Assembly (NCBI RefSeq): GCF_011386835.1
Contig: NW_027053046.1
Span: 1 to 64,000, forward strand
Reading direction: 5' to 3'
Length of the DNA stretch: 64,000 nt
Source: Chrysemys picta bellii
Taxonomy: Eukaryota > Chordata > Testudines > Emydidae
The notes beneath the pieces are model-generated. The model ran no database searches. It was given only the letters and a program-made list of their open reading frames with translations, and was not told where the DNA came from. This document shows, one piece after another, positions 47,206-58,864 of this stretch. The translations under genes and the position numbers were made by a program. Each line of letters begins with the position of its first letter. The first letter of the stretch is position 1.

Positions 47206-48381
47206 TTGGGAATTGGTCCTGCTTTGAGGACGGGGTTGGAGTAGATGACCTCTTGAGGTCCCTTCCAACCCTGATATTCTATGATTCTATGATTCTATGA
47301 AAGTCACAGGGGTCTCTGAGGTTTCCCTGGCCCTAAGCCCCTGTCCTGCCTGGCTGATGTCAGCATCTCTCTCTGAGGTTACCACCTCCCTAACACCTTT
47401 GACCAATAGGCTGAGGTCCTGAAAAGGCCTTTGTGATGTCACTGCCACACCCACCCATCCCCGGAAGTGCTAATGTCCTGCTGCTGGCCTGACACTTTGA
47501 AGGTTTGAGCTACTCTGTGTGGATCACCCCACTCAATGCGTCTTCATTCTAGGAAGCAAGCCGGCTAGACAGTAAAACATCACAGGCTGCTCCCAATACT
47601 ACACTCAGTGTTTCCAAAATTTGTAGACTTTATGGCCACAAGAGACCTTTAGAGCATCTCATCTAAGCCCCTGCATATCATAGGCCTCCTGTATAGTACA
47701 ATAGTTACTTTTTGGGCACACACATTCCAGAAAGGCATCTAGTCTTCATTCAATGACATCAAGAGATGGAGAATCCACCACTTTCCCTTTTAGTGAGTAC
47801 CAGGGGGCTCCATTTCCCCTTCCACTAGTTCCCCATTTACAGTGAGACAGAGCAGTACCTGCAGCAGGGAGCGGGAGTTGCTGATGGCCTCAGAGGCACA
47901 GCCCCTGCAGTGTCTCAGGAATCTGGCGCAAGTGCCGGATGATGCGGAGCTGGTGCATCACTTTTGGCCGTGACGTCCTCCTGCTGCAAGGAAACGAGAA
48001 CCTGTCAGAGACTCAAACGCCCCGAGGAATCTGGAGGAATTAAGGGCACCTGGAACCAGCAGTATTTCCACCCAGCACCTGCCGACCACTGAGGGATAAA
48101 TTCACCTCCTGAACCCCAGAATGGAGTCTTCTTGTCCTTTCTAGTAACCTCCAGTGCCAACCCCCCTCCTTGAAGGATGAGCTCCTGCTATCTCCCCCTC
48201 AGTGCCCTTGACAGCTGTTCCACCTCCAAACCACAGCTCAAGTTATTAGTACCTTTGGACACAGACTGGCTAACCTAGTGAGGAGGGCTTTAAACTAGGT
48301 TCGACGGGGACAGGTGAGCAAAGCCCACAGGTAAGTGGGGAACATGGAGACCGGGGAGATGGGTCAAAAACGAGAGGGAGT

Positions 48382-48970
48382 GTGGGCTATATTGTCAGAG
48401 AGAAAGGAGGGTCAGGACAAAACTGGGAGGAAAGATCAAACCAGTATCTTAGATGCCTATATACAAATGCGAGAAGTATGGGGAATAAGCAGGAAGAACT
48501 GGAAGTGCTAATAAATAAATACAACTATGACATTGTTGGCATCACTGAAACTTGGTGGGATAATACACGTGATTGGAATGTTGGTGTGGATGGGTACAGC
48601 TTGCTCAGGAAGGTGTTGCCTTGTATATTAAAAATGTACACACTTGGACTGAGGTAGAGATGGACATAGGAGACGTTGAGAGTCTCTGGGTTAGGCTAAA
48701 AGGGGTAAAAAACAAGGGAGATGTCATGCTAGGAGTCTACTACAGGCCACCTAACCAGGTGGAAGAGGTGGATGAGGCTTTTTTTAAGCAACTAACAAAA
48801 TCATCCAAAGCCCAAGATTTGGTGGTGATGGGGGACTTCAACTATCCGGCTATATGTTGGGAAAATAACACAGCGGGGCACAGACTATCCAACAAATTCC
48901 TGGACTGCATTGGAGACAACTTTTTATTTCAGAAGGTTGAAAAAGCTACTGGGGGGAAGCTGTTCTAGAC
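48382..48970 (+). pseudogene. CR1-B copy 2 endonuclease, broken
   Basis: The endonuclease starts as in copy 1 (TNARS, ITETWW) but shifts frame at a 25-bp deletion after LLRK. The next frame (from about 48613) resumes with [21 protein letters not shown] and VMGDFNYP and ends at a one-base loss near 48955 (EKATGGKLF, stop at 48966-48968). The catalytic Glu and the Asp/Asn of MGDFN are present but in different frames. Confidence 0.87.
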
Positions 48971-49918
48971 TTGATTTTAACAAATAGGGAGGAACTCGTT
49001 GAGAATTTGAAAGTAGAAGGCAGCCTGGGTGAAAGTGATCATGAAATCATAGAGTTTGCAATTCTAAGGAAGGGTAGAAGGGAGAACAGCAAAATAGAGA
49101 CAATGGATTTCAGGAAGGCAGATTTTGGTAAGCTCAGAGAGCTGATAGGTAAGGTCCCATGGGAATCAAGACTGAGGGGAAAAACAACTGAGGAGAGTTG
49201 GCAGTTTTTCAAAGGGACACTATTAAGGGCCCAAAAGCAAGCTATTCCGCTGGTTAGGAAAGATAGAAAATGTGGCAAAAGACCACCTTGGCTTAACCAT
49301 GAGATCTTGCATGATCTAAAAAATAAAAAGGTGTCATATAAAAAATGGAAACTGGGACAGATTACAAAGGATGAATATAGGCAAACAACACAGGAATGCA
49401 GGGGCAAGATTAGAAAGGCAAAGGCACAAAATGAGCTCAAACTAGCTACGGGAATAAAGGGAAACAAGAAGACTTTTTATCAATACATTAGAAGCAAGAG
49501 GAAGACCAAAGACAGGGTAGGCCCACTGCTTAGTGAAGAGGGAGAAACAGTAACAGGAAACTTGGAAATGGCGGAGATGCTTAATGACTTCTTTGTTTCG
49601 GTCTTCACCGAGAAGTCTGAAGGAATGCCTAACATAGTGAATGCTAATGGGAAGGGGGTAGGTTTAGCAGATAAAATAAAAAAAGAACAAGTTAAAAATC
49701 ACTTAGAAAAGTTAGATGCCTGCAAGTCACCCGGGCCTGATGAAATGCATCCTAGAATACTCAAGGAGCTAATAGAGGAGGTATCTGAGCCTCTAGCTAT
49801 TATCTTTGGAAAATCATGGGAGACGGGAGAGATTCCAGAAGACTGGAAAAGGGCAAATATAGTGCCCATCTATAAAAAGGGAAATAAAAACAACCCAGGA
49901 AACTACAGACCCCAGTGA
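48971..49918 (+). pseudogene. CR1-B copy 2 endonuclease end and N-terminal RT
   Basis: This opens with [13 protein letters not shown], then [10 protein letters not shown] (last endonuclease motif), the basic linker and the RT N-terminal part [15 protein letters not shown]. It ends at NYRPQ through the same two-base frameshift as copy 1 (near 49912). Because both copies share that frameshift, it predates their duplication. Confidence 0.88.
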
Positions 49919-51180
49919 GTTTAACTTCTGTGCCAGGGAAGATAATGGAGCAAGTAATTAAGGAAATCATCTGCAAACACTTGGAAGGTGGTAAGGTGAT
50001 AGGGAACAGCCAGCATGGATTTGTGAAGAACAAATCATGTCAAACCAATCTGATAGCTTTCTTTGATAGGATAACGAGCCTTGTGGATAAGGGTGAGGCT
50101 GTGGATGTGGTATACCTAGACTTTAGTAAGGCATTTCATACGGTCTCGCATGCTATTCTTATTGATAAACTAGGCAAATACAATTTAGATGGGGCTACTA
50201 TAAGGTGGGTGCATAACTGGCTGGATAACCGTACTCAGAGAGTTGTTATTAATAGTTCCCAATCCTGCTGGAAAGCCATAACGAGTGGGGTATCGCAGGG
50301 GTCTGTTTTGGGACCGGCGCTGTTCAATATCTTCATCAACGACTTAGATATTGGCATAGAAAGTACGCTTATTAAGTTTGCGGATGATACCAAACTGGGA
50401 GGGATTGCAACTGCTTTGGAGGACAGGGTCATAATTCAAAATGATCTGGACAAATTGGAGAAATGGTCTGAGTTAAACAGGATGAAGTTTAACAAAGACA
50501 AATGCAAAGTGCTCCACTTAGGAAGGAACAATCAGTTTCACACATACAGAATGGGAAGAGACTGTCTAGGAAGGAGTACGGCAGAAAGGGATCTAGGGGT
50601 TATAGTGGACCACAAGCTAAATAGGAGTCAACAGTGTGATGCTGTTGCAAAAAAAGCAAACCTGATTCTGGGATGTATTAACAGGTGTGTTGTGAGCAAG
50701 ACACGAGAAGTCATTCTTCCGCTCTACTCTGCTCTGGTTAGGCCTCAGCTGGAGTATTGTGTCCAGTTCTGGGCACCGCATTTTAAAAAAGATGTGGAGA
50801 AATTGGAAAGGGTCCAGAGAAGAGCAACAAGAATGATTAAAGGTCTTGAGAACATGACCTATGAAGGAAGGCTGAAAGAATTGGCTTTGTTTAGTTTGGA
50901 AAAGAGAAGACTGAGAGGAGACATGATAGCAGTTTTCAGGTATTTAAAAGGGTGTCATAAGGAGGAGGGAGAAAACTTGTTCACCTTAGCCTCTAAGGAT
51001 AGAACCAGAAGCAATGGGTTTAAAGTGCAGCAAGGGAGGTCTAGGTTGGACATTAGGAAAAAGTTCCTAACTGTCAGGGTGGTTAAACACTGGAATAAAT
51101 TGCCGAGGGAGGTTGTGGAATCTCCATCTCTTGAGATATTTAAGAGTAGGTTAGATAAATGTCTATCAGGGATGGTCTAG
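49915..51180 (+). pseudogene. CR1-B copy 2 RT core and C-terminal region
   Basis: Motif A reads LDFSKAFHTVSHAIL where copy 1 has [15 protein letters not shown]: two aspartates are changed (to His and Ala), while the first, metal-binding Asp of LDF is kept. Motif B SGVSQGS and motif C FADDTK match copy 1. LNRSQQCD replaces LNMSQQCD. The end is SGMV and the stop is at 51178-51180, which appears to be the original stop. Confidence 0.9.
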
Positions 51181-52077
51181 ATGGTATTTGGTCCTGCCAC
51201 GCGGGCAGGGGACTGGACTCGATGACCTCTCGAGGTCCCTTCCAGTCCGATAATCTATGAATGTATGAAAAAAACACTGTTCTCCACCCCCACCCAGGTT
51301 GGCCAGAGAGGCGGCTCTAGCAGGGGGGGCAGGAGGGATTCTGGCAGCAGTGAAGTGGGTTGCGGGGAAGTTGAGATCTTGACCCAAGTCATCCCAGACA
51401 CTAATGCTAAGCCACAGGATGGCAGCATCTAGTGTTAGTGGAGTCCAAACACTATTTCAACCCCACAGTTTTCGAGGAACAGGAGAAAGGACAAAAGAAG
51501 TAAGAGATGAAGAGAAAGGAAGGAGGGATGGAGGAAAAGGTAAAACAAAAAGGACAAACCCTAATGTCCCCAGTGATTCTACGGCACAAAATCCAAGGGA
51601 TGGAATAAAATTCTGCCATCTTAAACTACTCTTTTCCATGCCTAGAATTCAGCTGGCACCACGTGGATCAGACTGAGCAGCTGCCAAAACCTCTTGGAGG
51701 CTCTTACCTTCTAAACAGGGACGCCTGTTTTCTAGTAAAATCAGTAAAAGGAAAGGAGAAAACTCGAAAGAGGCTCCTGCACGCACTCACGTACGTGAAC
51801 CCTTATACTCTCTCAGTCCTCAAAGAAAGACCCCGAGAAGGAGACTTGCTGAAGCAAAGCCACAGGGTCTCTGAGGTTTCCCTGGCCCTGTGCTCCTGTC
51901 CTGCCAGGCTGATGTCAGCATCTCTCTCTGAGGTCACCACCTCCCTAACACATTTGACCAATAAGCTGACATCCTGCAAAAGGCCTTTGTGATGTCACTG
52001 CCACACCCAACCAAACCCTGAAGTGCTAATGTCCTGCTGCTGGCCTGACACTTTGAAGGTTTGAGGTTGTCATAACT

Positions 52078-52837
52078 ATAAAGGGAAGGGTAACAGCTGT
52101 CCTGTGTACAGTACTATAAAATCCTCCTGGCCAGAGACTCCAAAATCCTTTTCCCTCTAAAGGGTTAAGAAGCTCAGGTAACCTGGCTGGCATCTGACCT
52201 AAAGGACCAATAAGGGGACAAGATACTTTCAAATCTTGGGGAGGGGAAGGCTTTTGTTTGTGTTCTTTGTTTGTGTGGGTGTTCGCCCTCGGGACTGAGA
52301 GGGACCAGACATCAATCCAGGTTCTCCACATCTTTCTAAACAAGTCTCTCCTATTTCAAACAAGGCGTGTTAGTTTTCCTTTGTTTTCTCAACTTGTAAA
52401 TGTACCTTTTACTAGAGTGTTTATCTTTGTTTGCTGTACTTTGAACCTAAGACTAGAGGGGAGTCCTCTGAGCTCTTTAAGTTTGATTACCCTGTAAGGT
52501 TAATTTCCATACTGATTTTACAGAGATGATTTTTACCTTTTTCTTTAATTAAAAGCCTTATTTTTAAGAACCTGATTGATTTTTCCTTGTTTTAAGATCC
52601 AAGGAGTTTGGATCTTGATTCACCAGGAGTTGGTGGGAGGAAGGAGGGGAATGGTTAATTTCTCCTTCTTTTAGATCCAAGGGGGTTGGATCTGTATTCA
52701 CCAGGGAATTGGTGAAAGGTTTCTCAAGGCTACCCAGGGGAGGAAATTAGCCTTGGGATGGTGGTTAAGCTTAGAAGTTTTCATGCAGGCCCCTACATTT
52801 GTACCCTAAACTTCAAAGTGGGGATACAGCCTTGACA
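52078..52837 (+). mobile_element. LTR-like element B, copy 3 (two internal repeats)
   Basis: This 760-bp copy lies at the same host position, with TTTGAGGT on the left and CAGGTACTC on the right. It has two internal AGATCCAA...TTGGATCT subrepeats. The first is like the first of copy 1 (GGAATGGTTAATTTC) and the second like the last, consistent with loss of the middle repeat. Confidence 0.65.
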
Positions 52838-53129
52838 CAGGTACTCTCTGTGGATCACCCCACTCAATGCGTCTTCATTCTAGGAAGCAAGCCGGCTAGA
52901 CAGTAAAACATCACAGGCTGCTCCCAATACTACACTCAGTGTTTCCAAAATTTGTAGACTTTATGGCCACAAGAGACCTTTAGAGCATCTCATCTAAGCC
53001 CCTGCATATCATAGGCCTCCTGTATAGTACAATAGTTACTTTTTGGGCACACACATTCCAGAAAGGCATCTAGTCTTCATTCAATGACATCAAGAGATGG
53101 AGAATCCACCACTTTCCCTTTTAGTGAGT

Positions 53130-54632
53130 GCCAGGGGGCTCCATTTCCCCTTCCACTAGCTCCCCATTTACAGTGAGACAGAGCAGTACCTGCAGCAGGG
53201 AGCGGGAGTTGCTGAAAGACTCAGAGGAACAACCCATGCAGTGTCTCAGGCACCTGGCGCAAGTGGCGGATGATGCGGGTGCATCACTTTTGCCGTGACG
53301 TCGTCCTGCTGCAAGGGAACGAGAACCTGTCAGAGACTCAAACGCCCCGAGGAATCAGAGGGAATTAAGGACACCGGGAACCAGCAGTATTTCCACTCAG
53401 CACCTGCCCACCACTGAGGGATGAATTCACTTCCTGAACCCCAGAATGGAGTCTTCTTGTCCTTTCTAGTAACCTCCAGTGCCAAATCCCCTCCTTGAAG
53501 GGTGAGCTGCTGCTACCTCCCTCTCAGTGCCCTTGACAGATGTTCCACCACCAAACCACAGCTCAAGTTATCAGAACCCTCTTCTCCACCCCCACCCAGG
53601 TAGGCCAGGGAGGCGGCTCTAGCAGGGGTGGCAGGAGGGATTCTGCCAGCAGTGAAGTGGGTTCCGGGGAGGTTGAGATCTTGCCCCAAGTCATCCCAGA
53701 CACCAATGCTAATCCACACGATGGCAGCATCTAGTGTCAGTGGAGTCCAAGCACTATTTCAACCACACAGGTTTGGATGAACTCCCCACAAAGGGAGGTG
53801 AAGAGCACCCCCAGCAACACACAAACACACACACACACACAAACCACTCCCGGTGGTGGGAGGGGAACAGGAGAAAGGACAAAAGAAGTAAGAGATGAAG
53901 AGAAAGGAAGGAGGGAGGGAGGAAAAGGTAAAACGAAAAGGACAAACACTAATGTCCCCAGTGATTCTACGGGACAAAATCACAGGGAGGGAATAAAATT
54001 CTGCCACCTTGAACTAGTGTTTTCCATGCTTAGAATTCAGCTGGCACCAGGTGGATCAGACTGAACAGGATACAAACCTCTCCGAGGCACTTACTTTCCT
54101 CAAAGAGAGACCTCAAGGAGGAGACTTGCTGAAGCAAAGCCAGAGGGGTCTCTGAGGTTTCCCTGGCCCTCATGTCAGCATCTCTCTCGGATGTCAGCAT
54201 CTCTCTCTGAGGTCACCACCTCCCTAACACATTTGACCAATAAGCTGACGTCCTGCAAAAGGCCTTTGTGATGTCAGTGCCACACCCAACCAAACCCTGA
54301 AGTGCTAATGTCCTCCTGCTGGCCTGACACTTTGAAGGTTTGAGCTACTCTGTGTGAATCACCCCACTCAATGGGTCTTCATTCTAGGAAAAAGCCGGCT
54401 AGACAATAAAACATCAGAGGCTGCTCCCAATGCTACACTCCGTGTTTCCAAAATTACTACACTTTATGGCCAGAAGAGACCTTTAGAGCATCTAATCTAA
54501 GCCCCTGCATATCATGGGCTTCCTGTATAGTACAATAGTTACTTTTTGGGTACAAACATTCCAGAAAGGTATCTAGTCTAAATTAAATGACATTAAGAGA
54601 TGGCGAATCCATCACTTTCCCTTTTAGTGAGT
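53130..54632 (+). repeat. Array unit 26
   Basis: This 1,503-bp unit is of the unit 14/18/22 type. From about 53430 it matches unit 22 at an offset of 13,769 bp. The alpha region lacks GGAGCT (GATGCGGGTGCATC). It has the duplicated GATGTCAGC segment. Confidence 0.9.
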
Positions 54633-55324
54633 GCCAGGGGGCTCCATTTCCCCTTCCACTAGCTCCCCATTTACAGTGAGCCAGAGCAGTACCTGCAGCA
54701 GGGAGCGGGAGTTCCTGAAGGCCTCAGAGGCGCAGCCCCTGCAGTGTCTCAGGCACGTGGCGTAAGTGCAGGATGATGCGGAGCTGGTGCATCATTTTGG
54801 CCGTGACGTCCTCCTGCTGCAAGGGAACGAGAACCTGTCAGAGACTCAAACGCCCCGAGGAATCAGGGGGAATTAAGGGAACCTGGAACCAGCAGTATTT
54901 CCACCCAGCACCTGCCCCTCAATGAGAGATGAATTCACCTCCTGAACCCCAAAATGGAGTCTTCTTGTCCTTTCTAGAAACCTCCAGAGCCAACCCCCCT
55001 CCTTGTAGGGTGAGCTCCTGCTACCTCCTGCTCAGTGCCCTTCACAGATATTCCACCTCCAAACCACAGCTCAAGTCATCAGAACCCTCTTCTCCACCCC
55101 GCCACAGGTTGGGCTGGGAGGCGGCTCTAACAGGGTGTGCAGGAGGGATTCTGACAGCAGTGAAGTAGGTTGCAGGGAGGTTGAGATCTTGACCCAAGTC
55201 ATCCCAGACACTAATGCTAAGTCACACAATGGCAGCATCTACTGTCAGTGGGGTCCAAGCACTATTTCAACCCCACAGTTTTGGATCAACTCCCCACAAG
55301 GGGAGGAGAAGAGAACCATCAGCA

Positions 55325-55363
<39 letters not shown>

Positions 55364-55479
55364 ACACTCCTGGTGGTGTGAGGGGAACAAGAGAAAGGAC
55401 AAAAGAAGTAAGAGATGAAGAGAAAGGAAGGAGGGATGGAGGAAAAGGGAAAAGGAAAAGGACAAACCCTAATGTCCCC

Positions 55480-55957
55480 ATGTCGGACATCAGGAATGGT
55501 AACATACATAAGCCAGTATGTGAACACTTCAATCTCCCTGGTCATTCTATTACAGATTTAAAAGTCACTATCATTGAACAAAAAAACTTCAGAAACAGAC
55601 TTCAAAGAGAAACAGCAGAACTAAAATTCATTTGCAAATTCAACACCATTAATCTGGGCTTGAATAGGGACTGGGAGTGGCTGGCTCACTACAGAAGCAG
55701 CTTTTCCTCTCCTGGAATTGACACCTCCTCATCTATTATTGGGAGTGGACTACATCCACCCTGATTTTTGAATTGGCCCTGTCAACACTGGTTCTCCACT
55801 TGTGAAGTAACTCCCTGCTCTCCATGTGTCAGTATATAATGCCTGCATCTGTAACTTTCACTCTATGCATCCGAAGAAGTGAGGTTTTTACTCACGAAAG
55901 CTTATGCCCAAATAAATCTGTTAGTCTTTAAGGTGCCACCAGACTCCTTGTTGTTTT
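55480..55957 (+). mobile_element. Solo PLE terminal repeat, unit 27
   Basis: This has the same 478-bp repeat and the same junctions as unit 23 (left CCTAATGTCCCC, right CCTAATATCCCC). It keeps ATTGGGAGTGG as in unit 11. A second solo state at the same site supports either duplication of one solo allele or repeated recombination. Confidence 0.9.
55867..55907 (+). ncRNA. Hammerhead-like motif, unit 27
   Basis: Same sequence and same core substitution as the motif at 22661-22701. Confidence 0.42.
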
Positions 55958-57975
55958 CCTAATATCCCCAGTGATTCTACGGGACAAAATCCCAGGGAGG
56001 GAATAAAATTCTGCCACCTTAAACTAGTGTTTTCCATGCCTAGAATTCAGATGGCACCAGGTGGATCAGACTGAACAGGTTACAAACCGCTCCGAGGCAC
56101 TTATTTTCTCAACAGGGACTTCTGTGTTCTAGTAAAATGGGTAAAAGGAAAGGAGAAAACTTGAAAGAGGCTCCTGCTCACACTCACATATGTGAACCCT
56201 AATACTCTCTCAGTCCTCAAAGAGAGCTCGAGAAGGAGACTTGCTGAAGCAAAGCCACAGGGGTCTCTGAGGTTTCCCTGGCCCTCCGCCCCTGTTTTGC
56301 CTGGCTGATGTGAGCATCTCTCTCTGAGGTCACCACCTCCCTAACAACTTTGACCAATAGGCTGAGCTCCTGCAAAAGGCCTTTGTGATGTCACTGCCAC
56401 ACCCACCCATCCCCTGAAGTGCTAATATCCTGCTGCTGGCCTGACATTTTGAAGGTTTGAGCTACTCTCTGTGGATCACCCCACTCAATGCGTCTTCATT
56501 CTAGGAAGCAAGCCGGTTAGACAGTAAAACATTAGAGGCTGCTCCCAATGCTACACTCAGTGTTTCCAAAATTATTACACTTTATAGCCAGAAGAGACCT
56601 TTAGAGCATCTCATCTAACCCCCTGCATATCATAGGCTTCCTGTATAGGACAATAGTTACTTTTTGGGCACAAACATTCCAGAAAGGCATCTAGTTTCAT
56701 TCAATGACTTCAAGAGATGGAGAATCCACCACTTTCCCTTTCACTGAGTGCCAGGGGGCTCCATTTCCCCTTCCACTAGCTCCCCATTTACAGTGAGCCA
56801 GAGCAGTACCTGCAACAGGGAGCGGGAGTTGCTGAAGGCCTCAGAGGCACAACCCCTGCAGTGTCTCAGGCACCTGGCGCAAGTGATGGATGATGCGGAG
56901 TTGGTGCCTCACTTTGGCCGTGACGCCCTCCTGCTGCAAGGGAATGAGAACCTGTCAGACTCAAACGCCCCGAGGAATCAGGGGGAATTAAGGGCACCTG
57001 GAACCAGCAGTATTTCCACTCAGCACCTGCCCAACACTGAGGGATGAATTCACCTCCTGAATCCCAGAATGGAGTCTTCTTGTCCTTTCTAGTAACCTCC
57101 AGTGCCAATCCCCCTCCTTCTAGGGTGAGCTCCTGCTACCTCCCCCTCAGTGTCCTTGACAGCTGTTCCACCTCCAAACCACAGCTTAAGTCATCAGAAA
57201 CCTCTTCTAGACCCCCACCAAGGTTGGGCTGGGAGGCGGGTCTAGCAGTGGGGGCAGGAGGGATTCTGGCAGCAGTGAAGTGGGTTGCGGGGAGGTTGAG
57301 ATCTTGCCCAAGTCATCCGAGACACTAACGCTAAGCCACAGGATGGCAGCATCTAGTGTCTGTGGAGTCCAAGCACTATTTCAACCCCACAGTTTTGGAT
57401 GAACTTCCCACAAGAGGAGGTGAAGATCATCCCCAGCAACACACACACACACACACACACACCACTCCTGGTGGTGGGAGGGGAACAGGAGAAAGGACAA
57501 AAGAAGTAAGAGATGAAGAGAAAGGAAGGAGGGATGGCGGAAAAGGTAAAACGAAAAGGACAAACCCTAATGTCCCCAGTGATTCCACGGGACAAAATCC
57601 CGTGTGGACTACAAAATTCTGTCACCTTGAACTAGTGTTTTCCATGCCTAGAATTCAACGGGCACCAGGTGGATCAGACTGAGCAGGTTCAAAAACCTCT
57701 TGGAGGCTCTTACCTTCTAAACAGGGACGTCTGTTTTCTAGTAAAATCAGTAAAAGGGAAGGAGAAAACTCGAAAGAGGCTCCTGCTCGCACTCACATAC
57801 GTGAACCCTAATACTCTCTCAGTACTCAAAGAGAGACCTCGAGAAGGAGACTTGCTAAAGCAAAGCCACAGGGGTCTCTGAGGTTTCCCTGGCCCTGCGC
57901 CCCTGACTGATGTCAGCATCTCTCTCTGAGGTCACCACCTCCCTTACACCTTTGACCAATACGCTGAGATACTGC

Positions 57976-58864
57976 ATGTAGCGGGGCGGCCTGGCTCCCA
58001 GGCGCCCCAGGAAGTCAAGGCCACCGCGGCCTGTCCCCACCCCCCGGACGTCAAGGGGCGGGACAGGAAGTATAAAGGCCAAGCCACAGCGCTCAGTAGC
58101 TGGCCGGCAGCGGGAGAGGACAGACGCTGGTGCCCGAGCTCCCGCGGACCTGAGCCTGCCGAGAGCCCGGTATCCTGAGGAACGGTCTGAGCTTCCCCCG
58201 CCAAGGGCCCAGAGGGAGTGACAGACCTACCTGCTGCTCGGGGCCCGGAGGAGCCCATGATCTGCGACCCAGCAGACGGAACTCAGGAGGAACAGGTACC
58301 CATGGAGGAGGAGATGGGAAGTGGCCCGGGGATAGCAGACCCCGAACCCATGTCAGTGTGTTGCGGTCAGGATCCCCACTGACTGCGTGGCAGACAGACT
58401 GCTGCGGATAGGGCCCCGGGCTGGAACACAGTGGAGTGGGTGGGCCTGTGTTCCCCCCTGCCACCCCGTGCTGGGTGGCAGTCTCTCCTCCTCCTTGTCC
58501 AAGGGGCCTGGGCCTCTGACTGACGATTGGTTTGCTGCCCCGCCCTGACCTAGGGCCTGGGCTAACCCAAACTGACCCAGCTCCTGCTACAAGGCCTGGG
58601 CCGCTGACTGACTACTGGTTTGTTCCCCGCCCTGACCCAGGGCCGGAGCTGTTGATTGTGTGCTCAGTCCCTGCATAAGGGCCTGAGCTCTGAACTGTTG
58701 ATTGTGTGCTCAGTCCCTGCACAAAGGCCTGAGCGCCGAACTGCTAATTGTGTGCTCAGCCCCTACCCAAAGGTCTGGGCCCTAACTGTTATTCGCTTTG
58801 TAGCGGGGTGGCCTGGCTCCCAGGTACCCCAGGAAGGGACGAGCCCCACCCCGGAACTACTACA
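57976..58864 (+). mobile_element. LTR-like or TRIM-like element D
   Basis: This 889-bp GC-rich insertion starts TGTAGCGGGG and ends ACTACTACA, flanked by CTGCA on both sides (57971-57975 and 58865-58869), a 5-bp target duplication. A Sp1-like GGGGCGGG near 58055 and TATAAAGG at 58071 form a promoter-like region. The first 38 bp recur in direct orientation at 58799-58836 with three mismatches. Between them, a repeat of about 46 bp with ATTGTGTGCTCAG occurs three times (58651, 58697, 58743). It has no supported ORF. It may be a solo LTR with internal duplications or a short terminal-repeat element. The family is unidentified. Confidence 0.6.
58651..58790 (+). repeat. Minisatellite within element D
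   Basis: Three tandem copies of a unit of about 46 bp share TTGTGTGCTCAG(T/C)CCC and GGCCTGAGC-like blocks. A looser, longer repeat (CTGACTGAC...GGTTTG...CCGCCCTGACC) lies upstream at about 58515-58640. Confidence 0.75.

Larger units (their letters stand above)
44090..47300 (+). mobile_element. CR1-A LINE copy 2 with nested solo LTR
   Basis: This 5'-truncated CR1 starts inside the endonuclease domain at TAACAGACACTTGG and ends with tandem ATTCTATG units. It is nearly identical to the copy at 60388-63590 (offset 16,298 bp), including the LTR, the endonuclease stop and the left junction with the host unit (CTTGCTGAAGCAA). One difference is an extra GATTCTAT unit at the 3' end. Both were therefore made by duplication of one insertion. 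Confidence 0.94.
42960..47798 (+). repeat. Array unit 24 (carries CR1-A copy 2)
   Basis: This unit is interrupted by CR1-A at 44090-47300. Its left part to about 43600 matches unit 28 (CTAGTGTCTGTGGAGTCC). From the CA tract (about 43649-43689) on, it matches unit 29 (GGTGGTGGCAGGTGAAC, AAAATGACAAACAC, TCCCCTGTGATTC). It therefore looks like a hybrid made by unequal exchange. The tail runs from 47301 to 47798. Confidence 0.9.
48246..51275 (+). mobile_element. CR1-B LINE copy 2
   Basis: This has the same 5' junction (CAAGTTAT|TAGTACC) and the same 3' end as CR1-B copy 1, without the nested CR1-C. It keeps the normal ORF2 stop (SGMV, then TAG). It carries extra damage in the endonuclease: a 25-bp deletion near 48612, a 6-bp deletion near 48675 and a one-base loss near 48955. 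Confidence 0.93.
47799..53129 (+). repeat. Array unit 25 (carries CR1-B copy 2 and LTR-like B)
   Basis: This is the counterpart of unit 5. CR1-B lies at 48246-51275 and LTR-like element B at 52078-52837. The CA tract and about 95 bp around it are deleted: CAGTTTTCGAG is joined to GAACAGGAGAAAGG near 51475. Beta lies at about 51838-51970. The tail after the LTR is complete, unlike unit 5. Confidence 0.9.
54633..56749 (+). repeat. Array unit 27 (carries a solo PLE repeat)
   Basis: This is the counterpart of unit 23, with (CA)n at about 55325-55363 and a PLE terminal repeat at 55480-55957. In this unit a continuous open frame (55135-55764) fuses unit sequence, CA tract and PLE codons by chance. 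Confidence 0.9.

Noticed and set aside
57944..58464. Pro/Gly-rich minus-strand frames and a short + frame starting MEEEMG in element D
   Set aside because: GC-rich sequence with few stops; no homologous unit or gag-like motif I can support.
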